A DNA stretch of 64,000 nucleotides from Micromonospora citrea (GTDB taxonomy: Bacteria > Actinomycetota > Actinomycetes > Mycobacteriales > Micromonosporaceae). The translations under genes were made by a program, and so were the position numbers. The notes under the pieces were generated by a model, which did not search any database, was not told the origin of the DNA, and saw only the letters and a list, made by a program, of their open reading frames with translations. Below are positions 7,781-15,051 of the stretch, piece after piece (the first letter of the stretch is position 1; each line of letters opens with the position of its first letter). The DNA is taken from contig NZ_FMHZ01000002.1 of assembly GCF_900090315.1 (NCBI RefSeq), positions 3,636,501 through 3,700,500 of the forward strand, in the 5' to 3' direction.

Positions 7781-9454
7781 TCAGTGGGCGCCGGCGCCGG
7801 TGAGCGCGCGCACCTCCAGCTCGGCGTACTTCTCCTCGTCCCGCTCCTTCGACAGCACGGTGCCGAGCCAGCCGCAGAGGAAGCCGAACGGGATGGAGAG
7901 GATGCCCGGGTTGGACAGCGGGAACCACTGCCAGTCCTGCTCGGGGAACATGGACGTCGCGGCCCCGGAGACCACTGGCGAGAAGAACACCAGCAGCACG
8001 GCGGAGAGCAGGCCGCCGTAGATGGCCCAGACCGCGCCCGAGGTGTTGAACCGCTTCCAGAACAGGCTGTAGAGGATCGCCGGCAGGTTGCCCGAGGCGG
8101 CCACCGCGAAGGCCAGCGCCACCAGGAAGGCCACGTTCAGGTTCTGCGCGAAGATCGACAGTACGATCGAGATCGCGCCGATCACCAGGGCGGAGACCCG
8201 GGCGACCCGCACCTCCTGCCGCTCGGACGCGCTCCCGTTCTTGATCACGTTGGCGTAGAAGTCGTGCGCGAGGCTGGACGACGACGCCAGGGTCAGGCCG
8301 GCCACCACGGCCAGGATCGTGGCGAAGGCGACCGCCGCGATGATCGCGAGCAGGGTCGCCCCGCCCAGGTCGCCGCCGAGGAAGTCGACGCCGAGCGCCT
8401 CGGCGAGCTGCGGGGCCGCCGTGTTGCCGGCCTTGTCCTGGGCGGTGATCGCCTCGCTGCCGACCAGCGCCGCCGCGCCGAAGCCGAGCGCCAGGGTCAG
8501 CAGGTAGAAGGTGCCGATGATGCCGATCGCCCAGAGCACGCTCTTGCGGGCCGCCTTGGCCGTCGGGACGGTGTAGAAGCGGATCAGGATGTGCGGCAGG
8601 CCGGCCGTGCCGAGCACCAGCGCGATGCCGAGCGAGAGCAGGTCCATCTTGTTGTAGAACGTCTGCGTCGGGTTGCCCGCGACCTCGACGCCGTAGCGCA
8701 GCCCGGGTTCGAGGAACGCGCTGCCCTTGCCGGAGGCCGAGGCGGCGTCGCCGAGCAGCGACGACAGGTTGAACTTGTACTTCGCCAGCACCAGCAGGGT
8801 CATCACCAGCGCGCCGCCCATCAGCAGGAACGCCTTGACGATCTGCACGTAGGTGGTGCCCTTCATGCCGCCCACCGTGACGTAGATGATCATCAGGGCG
8901 CCGACCATGATGATGGTGGCGACCTTGGCGGTGTCCGCGTCCATGCCGAGGAAGGTGGTACCCGGCTTGATGCCGAGCAGCAGCGCCACCAGCGCGCCGG
9001 CGCCCACCATCTGGGCCAGCAGGTAGAAGACCGACACGGTGATGGTGGAGACCGCCGCGGCGGTCCGGACCGGGCGCTGGCGCATCCGGAAGGCCAGCAC
9101 GTCGGCCATCGTGTAGCGGCCCGAGTTCCGCAGCAGCTCCGCGACCAGCAGCAGGGCCACCAGCCAGGCGACCAGGAAGCCGATGGAATAGAGGAAGCCG
9201 TCGTAGCCGTAGAGGGCGATGATGCCGGCGATGCCGAGGAACGAGGCGGCCGACATGTAGTCGCCGCCGATCGCCATGCCGTTCTGGAAGCCGGAGAAGG
9301 ACCGGCCGCCGGCGTAGAAGTCGGTGGCGGTCTTGGTCTGCCGGCTGGCCCAGATGGTGATGGCCAGGGTCACCGCCACGAAGACCAGGAACAGCGTGAT
9401 GGTGAGGTTGCGGGCGGTGGTGTCGCCCGCCTCAGCCGCGAGGACCGTGTTCAT
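7781..9454 (-). CDS. actP: Cation/acetate-type sodium:solute symporter
   Basis: 557 residues from ATG 9454, with about 13 hydrophobic helices. SSS-family landmarks: DFYAGGRSFSGFQNGMAIGG followed by DYMSAASFLGIAGI near residue 60, then VGGMKGTTYVQIVKAF and LPHILIRFYTVP. These are typical of ActP-like permeases that take up acetate and other short carboxylates with Na+. The DUF485 gene upstream overlaps its start by 23 bp, the standard partner arrangement. Substrate is inferred from the family. A second, divergent copy of this symporter/partner module lies at 17653-19885. Confidence 0.9.
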   Translation of the reverse strand: MNTVLAAEAGDTTARNLTITLFLVFVAVTLAITIWASRQTKTATDFYAGGRSFSGFQNGMAIGGDYMSAASFLGIAGIIALYGYDGFLYSIGFLVAWLVALLLVAELLRNSGRYTMADVLAFRMRQRPVRTAAAVSTITVSVFYLLAQMVGAGALVALLLGIKPGTTFLGMDADTAKVATIIMVGALMIIYVTVGGMKGTTYVQIVKAFLLMGGALVMTLLVLAKYKFNLSSLLGDAASASGKGSAFLEPGLRYGVEVAGNPTQTFYNKMDLLSLGIALVLGTAGLPHILIRFYTVPTAKAARKSVLWAIGIIGTFYLLTLALGFGAAALVGSEAITAQDKAGNTAAPQLAEALGVDFLGGDLGGATLLAIIAAVAFATILAVVAGLTLASSSSLAHDFYANVIKNGSASERQEVRVARVSALVIGAISIVLSIFAQNLNVAFLVALAFAVAASGNLPAILYSLFWKRFNTSGAVWAIYGGLLSAVLLVFFSPVVSGAATSMFPEQDWQWFPLSNPGILSIPFGFLCGWLGTVLSKERDEEKYAELEVRALTGAGAH

Positions 9455-9803
9455 GCTTCACCTCCCCGATCTCGGCGCGGATCCGGTCGGCGACCGGGTC
9501 GATCTTCCGGTCGGCGTACCGGGCGTAGAGCCAGGCGATGACGAAGGTGGAGACGAACTGGAGCAGGCCGAAGACGAGGGCGACGTTGATGTTGCTGCCG
9601 AAGAGCTTCGTGCCCATGAAGTCCCGCGCGTACGCGGACAGGATCACGTAGAGCGCGTACCACAGGAAGAACGCGACGGTCATCGGGAAGACGAAGCCGC
9701 GTAGCGCGCGACGCAACCCGGCGAACTCGTCCGAGCGTTGTACGGCGAGGTACCGGTCCGCCGCCGAGGCGGAGGGCGCGGACGCGGGTGTGTCCGTGGA
9801 CAT
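9432..9803 (-). CDS. DUF485 domain membrane protein
   Basis: 123 residues from ATG 9803. An Ala/Ser-rich start, then the DUF485 pattern: YLAVQRSDEFAGLRRALRGF, two membrane helices (FPMTVAFFLWYALYVILSAY and NVALVFGLLQFVSTFVIAWL), a short loop with ARDFMGTKLFGSNIN, and a charged C-terminus (YARYADRKIDPVADRIRAEI). DUF485 proteins are nearly always encoded beside ActP-type symporters and are thought to be accessory subunits. The 23-bp overlap with the symporter start suggests translational coupling. A further in-frame open stretch upstream lacks coding character. Confidence 0.88.
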   Translation of the reverse strand: MSTDTPASAPSASAADRYLAVQRSDEFAGLRRALRGFVFPMTVAFFLWYALYVILSAYARDFMGTKLFGSNINVALVFGLLQFVSTFVIAWLYARYADRKIDPVADRIRAEIGEVKHEHGPRG

Positions 9804-10105
9804 TTGTGGATCACCACCTTCACAGGCGTGGGGAGTTTCGCGCACGGTAGAAAGCGCGCTCCCCGCCACGGAAGGGCGAGATCGACGGCGGTCGGCGGCT
9901 GCGCCGAACGGCACGATGGCTGCGCCGAGTGACGCAGCTCACTCCGTTTAACGGTCCGCCCGGCGCGACGGCTGGTCGCCCGGGCCGTGCGGGTCGGTCC
10001 AGCGGGCGTCCGGGCCGGTCGAGCGGTCGAGTGGCCGGGTGGGTGGGCCGGTCGAGCGGTCCGCCGGGCGCGACGGCTGGTCGCCCGGCCCGACCTGCCT
10101 CGCGG
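9804..10105. other. Intergenic region with direct repeats
   Basis: About 300 bp upstream of the DUF485-symporter operon. It must hold that operon's promoter, but I see no clear -10/-35. The left half is plain. The right half is built of repeats: a 32-bp unit at 9952-9983 recurs at 10057-10088 with one mismatch, and the phrase GGGCCGGTCGAGCGGTC occurs twice between them. No coding frame with good character was found. Confidence 0.6.
9952..10088. repeat. 32-bp direct repeat pair
   Basis: Copies at 9952-9983 and 10057-10088 differ at one position (CGGTCCGCCC versus CGGTCCGCCG at the left end, then GGCTGGTCGCCCGG in both). Between them, GGGCCGGTCGAGCGGTC is also duplicated (about 10012-10028 and 10046-10062). 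Confidence 0.75.
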
Positions 10106-10957
10106 TCAGGTCAGCTCGCGGTAGCGGCCCCGGTAGTGCAGCAGCGGGTCCGTCTCCTCCGCCAGCTCGACGGCCTCGATGGTGGCCTCCACCAGCAGGC
10201 CCCAGCCGTACTCGCGGGCGGCGTCGAGCCGGCACCCCGCCCAGCCGCCCGCGTCGGCCGGCACCGGGCCGTAGGGCGTCTCGGTCCACGCGCCGGTGGC
10301 GAAGAGGCCGCCGGGTGACGGGAAGAGGCCGGCGAACCGGTCCGCGAGCTGCCGGTGCGACGGGTTCAGCGGGGCCACCGCGAAGCGGCCGGCCGACTCC
10401 ACCGCCGCCCACAGGTCCGACTCCGGGTCGACCAGGCCGAGCAGCCGGTCCGGCTCGCCCTCCGCGACCAGCGTCGACGACACGGTGAGGCCCGCCGGCC
10501 CGGGCGCCGTCCAGAGCGTCACCGGCGACGCCAGCCGGCCCCGCAGCCGGCGTACGGGGGAGCGCTGCCCGGCGGGCACGGCGAACGGGTCGGTGTGGTG
10601 GATCTCGACGCCCGGCTCATGATTCACGTGAAACATTGTGCCGCCCACCCCACCCCGGCGGGCCTGGACCGCGTCGTGGCGGGTGCACTTCCCGGCCCGT
10701 CCGTCCCCGGGCACCCGGGCACGCGCCCAGCCGAGGAAGCGGTCGTGCAGGTCGGCCGGCGGGGTGTGCCCGTTGAGCTGGGCGAGCTGCCCGGCCGCCT
10801 CGGTCAGCAACGTGCCGAGGTAGATCATCAGCGCCGGGCGGTCCGACCGGTACCGCGCCAGCAGCGCGAGCCGGGCCGGCTGGCACGGCCAGGGTGCGCC
10901 GCAGGCTCGGCACCGCCAGAGCGGTCGCATCGGCACGTGCGGAACGAATCGGCTCAC
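10106..10957 (-). CDS. Zinc-ribbon/helical domain joined in frame to a flavin reductase-like domain
   Basis: One open frame of 283 residues from GTG 10957, which has a strong GGGGGAGG ribosome site 5 nt upstream. Residues about 1-75 are a small zinc-ribbon-like unit (WRCRACGAPWPC) followed by helices (ALMIYLGTLLTEAAGQLAQL, LHDRFLGWARAR). After a low-complexity linker comes an internal ATG at 10636 (MFHVNHEP) that opens a flavin reductase/split-barrel domain of about 175 residues (GLTVSSTLVAEGEPD, GLVDPESDLW, WAGCRLDAAREYGWGLLVEA). The linker looks like former intergenic DNA, so this may be two genes whose separating stop was lost, or two genes read from 10957 and 10636. The 10636 start coincides with a parS-like site. 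Flavin reductases reduce FMN/FAD with NAD(P)H; substrate unknown. Confidence 0.7.
   Translation of the reverse strand: MSRFVPHVPMRPLWRCRACGAPWPCQPARLALLARYRSDRPALMIYLGTLLTEAAGQLAQLNGHTPPADLHDRFLGWARARVPGDGRAGKCTRHDAVQARRGGVGGTMFHVNHEPGVEIHHTDPFAVPAGQRSPVRRLRGRLASPVTLWTAPGPAGLTVSSTLVAEGEPDRLLGLVDPESDLWAAVESAGRFAVAPLNPSHRQLADRFAGLFPSPGGLFATGAWTETPYGPVPADAGGWAGCRLDAAREYGWGLLVEATIEAVELAEETDPLLHYRGRYRELT
10620..10635. promoter_or_regulatory. parS-like ParB binding site
   Basis: TGATTCACGTGAAACA matches the conserved bacterial parS 16-mer TGTTTCACGTGAAACA at 15 of 16 positions; the central TTCACGTGAA is intact. It overlaps the codons Phe-His-Val at the internal start of the flavin reductase domain. 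Known parS sites cluster around oriC and load ParB for chromosome segregation. One mismatch may weaken binding. Confidence 0.65.
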
Positions 10958-10992
10958 CGGCGCCTCCCCCCCGCCGAGCGGGACCGCCGCTT

Positions 10993-11044
10993 GAGATCTT
11001 GGACGTTTTCGGCTCTTCCAGGGGCCCTTTCCGTCCAAGATCTC
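10993..11044. repeat. 52-bp palindromic element (REP/MITE-like)
   Basis: Perfect 13-bp arms GAGATCTTGGACG (10993-11005) and CGTCCAAGATCTC (11032-11044) around a 26-nt loop that itself contains the palindrome AGGGGCCCT. It is markedly more AT-rich than its surroundings. It is not next to a gene end, so a simple terminator is unlikely. I believe similar GAGATCTTGGACG palindromes recur in Micromonospora genomes, but I cannot verify that here. Confidence 0.7.
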
Positions 11045-11238
11045 GACCGTCGGCGGGGGTGGCGGCGGAAGCGGGAACTCCGATCACCAGCGACCACCGT
11101 TCACCCGCCAGGCCTGCGCCTGCTGTCCGCCTCCGGAACGGGTCGAACATGGCTGCCCTCCTCCACATCGGCAACCGTCCCGGCCAGGGGGCCGGCCGGG
11201 ACGGGAACCGCCCCGGTCGTGGGGATCGACCGAGGCGA

Positions 11239-11274
11239 GGGCCGCCCCGGCCGGGGGACTGACCGGGGCGGCCC
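11239..11274. terminator. Strong GC hairpin, 12-bp perfect stem
   Basis: GGGCCGCCCCGG (11239-11250) pairs perfectly with CCGGGGCGGCCC (11263-11274) around a 12-nt loop. It is isolated in the gap between divergent genes, so what it terminates is unclear; it may insulate the two promoters. Confidence 0.5.
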
Positions 11275-11411
11275 GACGCAGGACCGGCCGCCGGGTCGTG
11301 CCTCCACCAGCCGGGCCGCGTGTCCTCCACCCTGGACTCGCCGGCCCGGACAGGGGAGGATGCCAGCGGTTACTACGGAACGCGTTCGCATACTTACCGA
11401 GTGGGTGGGTG

Positions 11412-12197
11412 ATGAACTTCGACATGTGGATCCGGGCGCTCAAGGCGGCCCGGGCCGGCGCCGACGTCTCCCAGGAGGGCCTGGCCGCGCTGGTCAGGTG
11501 GAGCCCGTCGCTGATCGCCGCCATCGAGACCGGCCGCCGTCGGCCCACGATGGAGTTCGCCGTCGCCGCCGACGAGGCGCTGCACACCGGCGGCCTCCTC
11601 GCCGAGCTGCTCAAGGCGGCCGACCGCGAGCGCGGCCCCTCCTGGTTCGCGCCCTGGCGGGGCTACGAGCAGGAGGCGACCCGGCTGCGGGCCTTCGAGC
11701 CCTGCCTGGTGCCGGGGCTGCTCCAGACCGAGGAGTACGCGCAGGCGGTCATCTCGGCCGGTGGCCTGCATCCGCCCGCGGCCGTGGACGAACTGGTCGC
11801 GATCCGGCTGGAACGCCAGGAGTTGCTGCGCCAGGCGACTCCACCGCAGACCGTCTTCCTGCTGGACGAGACGGCGGTGCGCCGCCCGGTCGGCGGCCCG
11901 GCCGTGCTCGACGCGCAGATCGGGCGGCTCCTGGAGGCCGCCGAGCTGCCGAACGTCCGGCTGCACGTCGTGCCGCTCAGCGTCGGCGAGCACGTCGGCC
12001 TCACCGGCGGCTTCGTGCTGGCCGAGTTGGCGGACGGCGAGCGAGCGGTCTACCTGGAGAACGCCGCCCGGGGACACGTCGTGAACGACCCCGAGACGGT
12101 CGGCCTCATCGACCGGAAGTGGGATAGCGTGCTCGGCGAAGCGCTGTCCACGACCGCCTCGCTGGATCTGATCCGAAAGCTGAAGGTGACGTCATGA
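11412..12197 (+). CDS. XRE-family regulator with DUF5753 (Scr1-like) domain
   Basis: 261 residues from ATG 11412 (GTG 11409 directly before it is an alternative). An N-terminal helix-turn-helix with VSQEGLAALVRWSPSLIAAIE is followed by the DUF5753 region: YEQEATRLRAFEPCLVPGLL, LLQTEEYAQAVI, LDETAVRRPVGG and LHVVPLSVGEHVGLTGGFVL. Such regulators, with a small DUF397 partner, are widespread in morphologically complex actinobacteria and control development and secondary metabolism. Its stop overlaps the DUF397 start by 4 bp, so the two are translationally coupled. Confidence 0.92.
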   Translation: MNFDMWIRALKAARAGADVSQEGLAALVRWSPSLIAAIETGRRRPTMEFAVAADEALHTGGLLAELLKAADRERGPSWFAPWRGYEQEATRLRAFEPCLVPGLLQTEEYAQAVISAGGLHPPAAVDELVAIRLERQELLRQATPPQTVFLLDETAVRRPVGGPAVLDAQIGRLLEAAELPNVRLHVVPLSVGEHVGLTGGFVLAELADGERAVYLENAARGHVVNDPETVGLIDRKWDSVLGEALSTTASLDLIRKLKVTS

Positions 12198-12391
12198 CCG
12201 CTGCCGAGCCCCACTGGCGAACGTCGACCCGCTCCGGCGACACCGGCGGCAACTGCGTGGAGGTGGCCGACAACCTTCCCGGTGCGGTGCTGGTGCGCGA
12301 CAGCAAGGACCGCTCCGGCCCGACCCTCGCGTTCCGCCCCGACGCCTGGCGGTCGTTCGTGGGGGTGCTCCGGTCGACCCGGGCCGGCTGA
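12194..12391 (+). CDS. DUF397 domain protein
   Basis: 65 residues from ATG 12194, overlapping the XRE gene by ATGA. It shows the DUF397 signature: WRTSTRSGDTGGNCVEVA, VLVRDSKDRSGPTLAFRP and a final W..F. DUF397 proteins act with the adjacent XRE/DUF5753 regulator, sometimes described as a toxin-antitoxin-like or regulatory pair. Complete. Its stop codon lies inside the first unit of a tandem repeat. Confidence 0.92.
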   Translation: MTAAEPHWRTSTRSGDTGGNCVEVADNLPGAVLVRDSKDRSGPTLAFRPDAWRSFVGVLRSTRAG

Positions 12392-12536
12392 GCGCCGGGG
12401 AGCGATCACCGCCCACCCACGCCGGCTGAGCGACCCGGGGCGCTCACCGCCACCCACACCGGCCGAGCGGCCCCGGTGCGACCACCGCCACCCACACCGG
12501 CCGAGCGGCCCCGGGGCGCTCACCGCCACCCGCACC
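12386..12536. repeat. Four tandem ~38-bp repeats
   Basis: Units at 12386-12423, 12424-12460, 12461-12498 and 12499-12536 share GGC(T/C)GAGCG...CTCACCGCCACCCAC; the last two are nearly identical. The array starts at the last codons of DUF397 and fills the gap before the convergent SRPBCC gene. No spacers separate the units. Confidence 0.75.
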
Positions 12537-12605
12537 GGCGACCGATCCCCCGCCCGCTCCCGGTCCGCCACGTGTCGCGACACCACCTGCGGGGCGTACC
12601 CGCGC

Positions 12606-13103
12606 TCAGTCGTCGTCGGCGGCCAGTGACCGGCGGGCGGCGGCCAGCACCTCCGGGTCCGCGCAGCCGGCGGCGTAGCCGGCGATGCGGCGGCGGATGT
12701 CGCGGCGCAGCAGCCACCCGCCGATCCGCTCCGCCACCGGGCGGAGGAACGCCGGCCGGCAGCGGAAGCTGTATCGCCAGGTGGCGACGGTGGAGCCGGG
12801 CTCCGGGGCGGGCGCGAACCGCCAGCCGCCCGCGAACATCTCGAAGAACCACGGCCCGCGCACCATCTTCATGCCGACGTGGCTCGGCGGCGCCCACGAC
12901 ACGTACTCGCTGACCATGACCAGCCCGTGCCGCGACCGGGTGAAGGTGCGCACCCCCTTGCCGGGCCGGGTCGCCCCGTCGGTGAAGTGCTGCTTCCGCA
13001 CGAACGGATCCCAGCGGTAGCGCACCGGCGCGGTGGTCTGGGAGACGGCGAAGGCCAGCTCGGGTGGCACCGGCACGGTCGCCACCGCCTCGACGACGGG
13101 CAT
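12606..13103 (-). CDS. SRPBCC (START-like) family protein
   Basis: 165 residues from ATG 13103. It has the usual SRPBCC beginning (VEAVATVPVPPELAFAVSQ), a central GVRTFTRSRHGLVMVSEYVSW and the final long basic helix (ERIGGWLLRRDIRRRIAGYA). Members bind hydrophobic ligands or act as cyclases/aromatases; no ligand can be inferred. Its length is normal. It is convergent with the XRE/DUF397 pair and 66 bp downstream of the next minus-strand gene. Confidence 0.8.
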   Translation of the reverse strand: MPVVEAVATVPVPPELAFAVSQTTAPVRYRWDPFVRKQHFTDGATRPGKGVRTFTRSRHGLVMVSEYVSWAPPSHVGMKMVRGPWFFEMFAGGWRFAPAPEPGSTVATWRYSFRCRPAFLRPVAERIGGWLLRRDIRRRIAGYAAGCADPEVLAAARRSLAADDD

Positions 13104-13169
13104 CAGGCCATTGTGCCGCCGCCCGGCAACCCGTACGGCACGGGTCGCCGGGCGGTCGGTCGCGGCGGG

Positions 13170-14405
13170 CTACTCGCTCACCGCCACCTCGCGAGTGATC
13201 GAGTTGTCCTTGTGCCCGCCCGGCGGCTCCGGATAGGCCGCCCCGTCGCGGTCGGTCCAGGCCACCGTCGCCGAGTACTCGCCGACCCTGCCCACGCCCA
13301 CCTCGGACCGGCGAACCGAGACGGGTAGATCGATGTTCACGAATTCGCCTACCGCCAGCGCCTTCAGCCGGCAGGTGTGCGTGGTGCCCGAGCTCGTGCA
13401 GCCCGGGGGCAGCGAGGTGACGGTGGACCCCGCCGGCAGGACCACCCTGAGCTGCGGGTCGGCCGCCCGCTGCGGTCCCCGGTTACCGGCCGACAGTCGT
13501 AGGACGAACGTCGCCCGGTCCGCGTCCGCCGGCGTCAGCAGCAGGTCCTCGCCGCGGACCCACAGATCGGTGATCCGGGGGTTGGCGGGAAAGACGGTGG
13601 GCCCTCCCGACTGGACGAAGCCGCGACCCGACCAGGAGTACGCCCGCCACTGGTGCTGGGCGAGGCTCGCGGGAAGGCCCTCCTGCCCCAGGTCGGTCAC
13701 CTCCGCCTCGATCGCCGAGCCGGCCACGCGGATCCGCCGGATTCCGGCGATGGTGTCCGGCGCCGGCGGCCAGGGTTCGCCGGTCTGCGCGACGACCAGG
13801 CCCATCGTCTCGATCGTCCCCGACCTGTCCCGGTCGAAGGCCAGCACCCGGGACTCACTCATCTCCTGGCCGCTGCAGTTGAGCAGCGCCGCCGTCTCCC
13901 GCGCGCCGTCGCGGTCGAGGTCGGCGTGGACGACCTGGAGGATGCGGACGTCGAGTTCGGCGTCCGGCGACCGCCGCGCGCTGCCGTCTCTGAACCTGAC
14001 GCGACCCGACGGGCACTTGTCCGCCAGGTACGCGGGCCAGGCCGGCAGGTCGAGGGTGGCGTTCCCGAGTTCCTTCGCGCCGATCCGGCCGTCCGGCGGC
14101 GCGGCGGAGGCCGACGTCGCCGACGGTGACGGCACGGAGGGGGTGGTCGTCGGGGGTGAGGTGGGCGCCGGAGCGCCGGTCTGCGCCGGCTGCGTCGGCG
14201 TGTCCGGGGCGGCCCACGCGTTGGCCAGCACCGGCGTGGCCGCCAGCGCGGCGGCGATCAAGCCGGTCGCCACCACCCGGTTCGTGCGGCGGCGCCGGGC
14301 GACCGCGCGGGCGGCTCCGGCGCCGGGCGGCACCACCAGCGGCCCGCCGGCCCGGAAGGCGGTGAAGACGCCGTCCAGTTCGGGCGTGCTCTCGTGCTCA
14401 GACAT
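13170..14405 (-). CDS. Membrane-anchored extracytoplasmic protein paired with an ECF sigma factor
   Basis: 411 residues from ATG 14405, overlapping the sigma gene by 8 bp. Layout: cytoplasmic residues 1-42 ending in basic VARRRRTNR, one membrane helix (VVATGLIAAALAATPVLANAW), a Pro/Ser/Thr-rich linker about 68-100, then a large extracellular part. The last about 110 residues read as a beta-sandwich of DUF11 type (LRVVLPAGSTVTSLPPGCTS, then TCRLKALAVGEFVNIDLPV) with a likely disulfide. Topology and coupling suggest it regulates or is regulated by the sigma factor, but no zinc anti-sigma motif is visible, so the anti-sigma role is an inference. Confidence 0.8.
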   Translation of the reverse strand: MSEHESTPELDGVFTAFRAGGPLVVPPGAGAARAVARRRRTNRVVATGLIAAALAATPVLANAWAAPDTPTQPAQTGAPAPTSPPTTTPSVPSPSATSASAAPPDGRIGAKELGNATLDLPAWPAYLADKCPSGRVRFRDGSARRSPDAELDVRILQVVHADLDRDGARETAALLNCSGQEMSESRVLAFDRDRSGTIETMGLVVAQTGEPWPPAPDTIAGIRRIRVAGSAIEAEVTDLGQEGLPASLAQHQWRAYSWSGRGFVQSGGPTVFPANPRITDLWVRGEDLLLTPADADRATFVLRLSAGNRGPQRAADPQLRVVLPAGSTVTSLPPGCTSSGTTHTCRLKALAVGEFVNIDLPVSVRRSEVGVGRVGEYSATVAWTDRDGAAYPEPPGGHKDNSITREVAVSE

Positions 14406-14949
14406 GGGGATCCTCCGTCCTCGGCTCGGAGAGTTCGGCGGCGAGCGCGGCCCGGCCCCGGTGCAGCCAGGACTTCACCGTCCCCGGGGCGACGCCCTCC
14501 TGCTCGGCGATGTCGGCGATGCTGAGGTCCGCCACGTGGAACAGCACGACCGCCCGGCGCTGGGTCTCGGGCAGTCCGGCCAGGGCGTGGGCCAGCGCGA
14601 CGCGGTCCGGTCCCGGCCCCTCGACCGTCTGCTCCTGGCGGTACCGCGCATGGGCGCGGGCGGCGCGGAGCCGACGCCAGCGGTTGCGCACCACGTTCAT
14701 GGCGACGGCGCGCACCCACGCCGCCGGCCGCTCGTAACGGACCAGCCGGTCCCAGCGGGCCCAGGCCCGGCTGAACGCCTCCTGCACCGCGTCCTGCGCC
14801 TGGCCCACGTCGGCCGTGTACGCGTACAACTGGAGCGTCAGCGCCTGGAAGTTGGCCGCGTAGAACTCCTCGAAGCTGTCTCCCACGGCCCCCGTGGCCG
14901 TGGGAGACAGCCCTTCCCGGATGTCGCCGGGGTCGTGCTGTCGCACCAT
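14398..14949 (-). CDS. ECF RNA polymerase sigma factor (SigE/SigM-like)
   Basis: 183 residues from ATG 14949; GTG 14952 just before is possible and a GGAGG site lies 7-12 nt upstream. Region 2: FEEFYAANFQALTLQLYAYT, DAVQEAFSRAWARWDRL. Region 4: LPETQRRAVVLFHVADLSIA followed by DIAEQEGVAPGTVKSWLHRG. This is a two-domain ECF factor without a C-terminal extension. It is translationally coupled to the membrane protein downstream and is the first of four such modules in the window. Confidence 0.93.
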   Translation of the reverse strand: MVRQHDPGDIREGLSPTATGAVGDSFEEFYAANFQALTLQLYAYTADVGQAQDAVQEAFSRAWARWDRLVRYERPAAWVRAVAMNVVRNRWRRLRAARAHARYRQEQTVEGPGPDRVALAHALAGLPETQRRAVVLFHVADLSIADIAEQEGVAPGTVKSWLHRGRAALAAELSEPRTEDPHV

Positions 14950-15051
14950 CACGATGGCGCCTCCCCTGCTGGTCCACCGTGCCGGACGCGCGGTGTCTGA
15001 CCAGCACACCCCGTGGGGGCGCCGGGGGTTGCGGCCCGACGGAGTCGGGTG

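Larger units (their letters stand above)
10958..11411. other. Intergenic region with palindromic element and hairpin
   Basis: About 450 bp between divergent genes. It holds the long palindromic element at 10993-11044 and the strong hairpin at 11239-11274, plus a 9-bp-arm hairpin GTCCCGGCC/GGCCGGGAC near 11186-11211. A weak minus-strand frame from ATG 11151 (MFDPFRRRTAG, preceded by GGAGGAGGG) was seen, but it runs over the zinc-ribbon gene and is not supported as a gene. The promoter of the XRE gene must lie near the right end. Confidence 0.55.

Noticed and set aside
10617..11330. A minus-strand frame with start MFDPFRRRTAG at 11151 and a GGAGGAGGG site
   Set aside because: The frame quickly becomes low-complexity and overlaps the zinc-ribbon gene in another frame. 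It could be a decayed small gene, but there is not enough support.
12386..12536. Possible CRISPR array
   Set aside because: Units abut directly without unique spacers and no cas genes are present.
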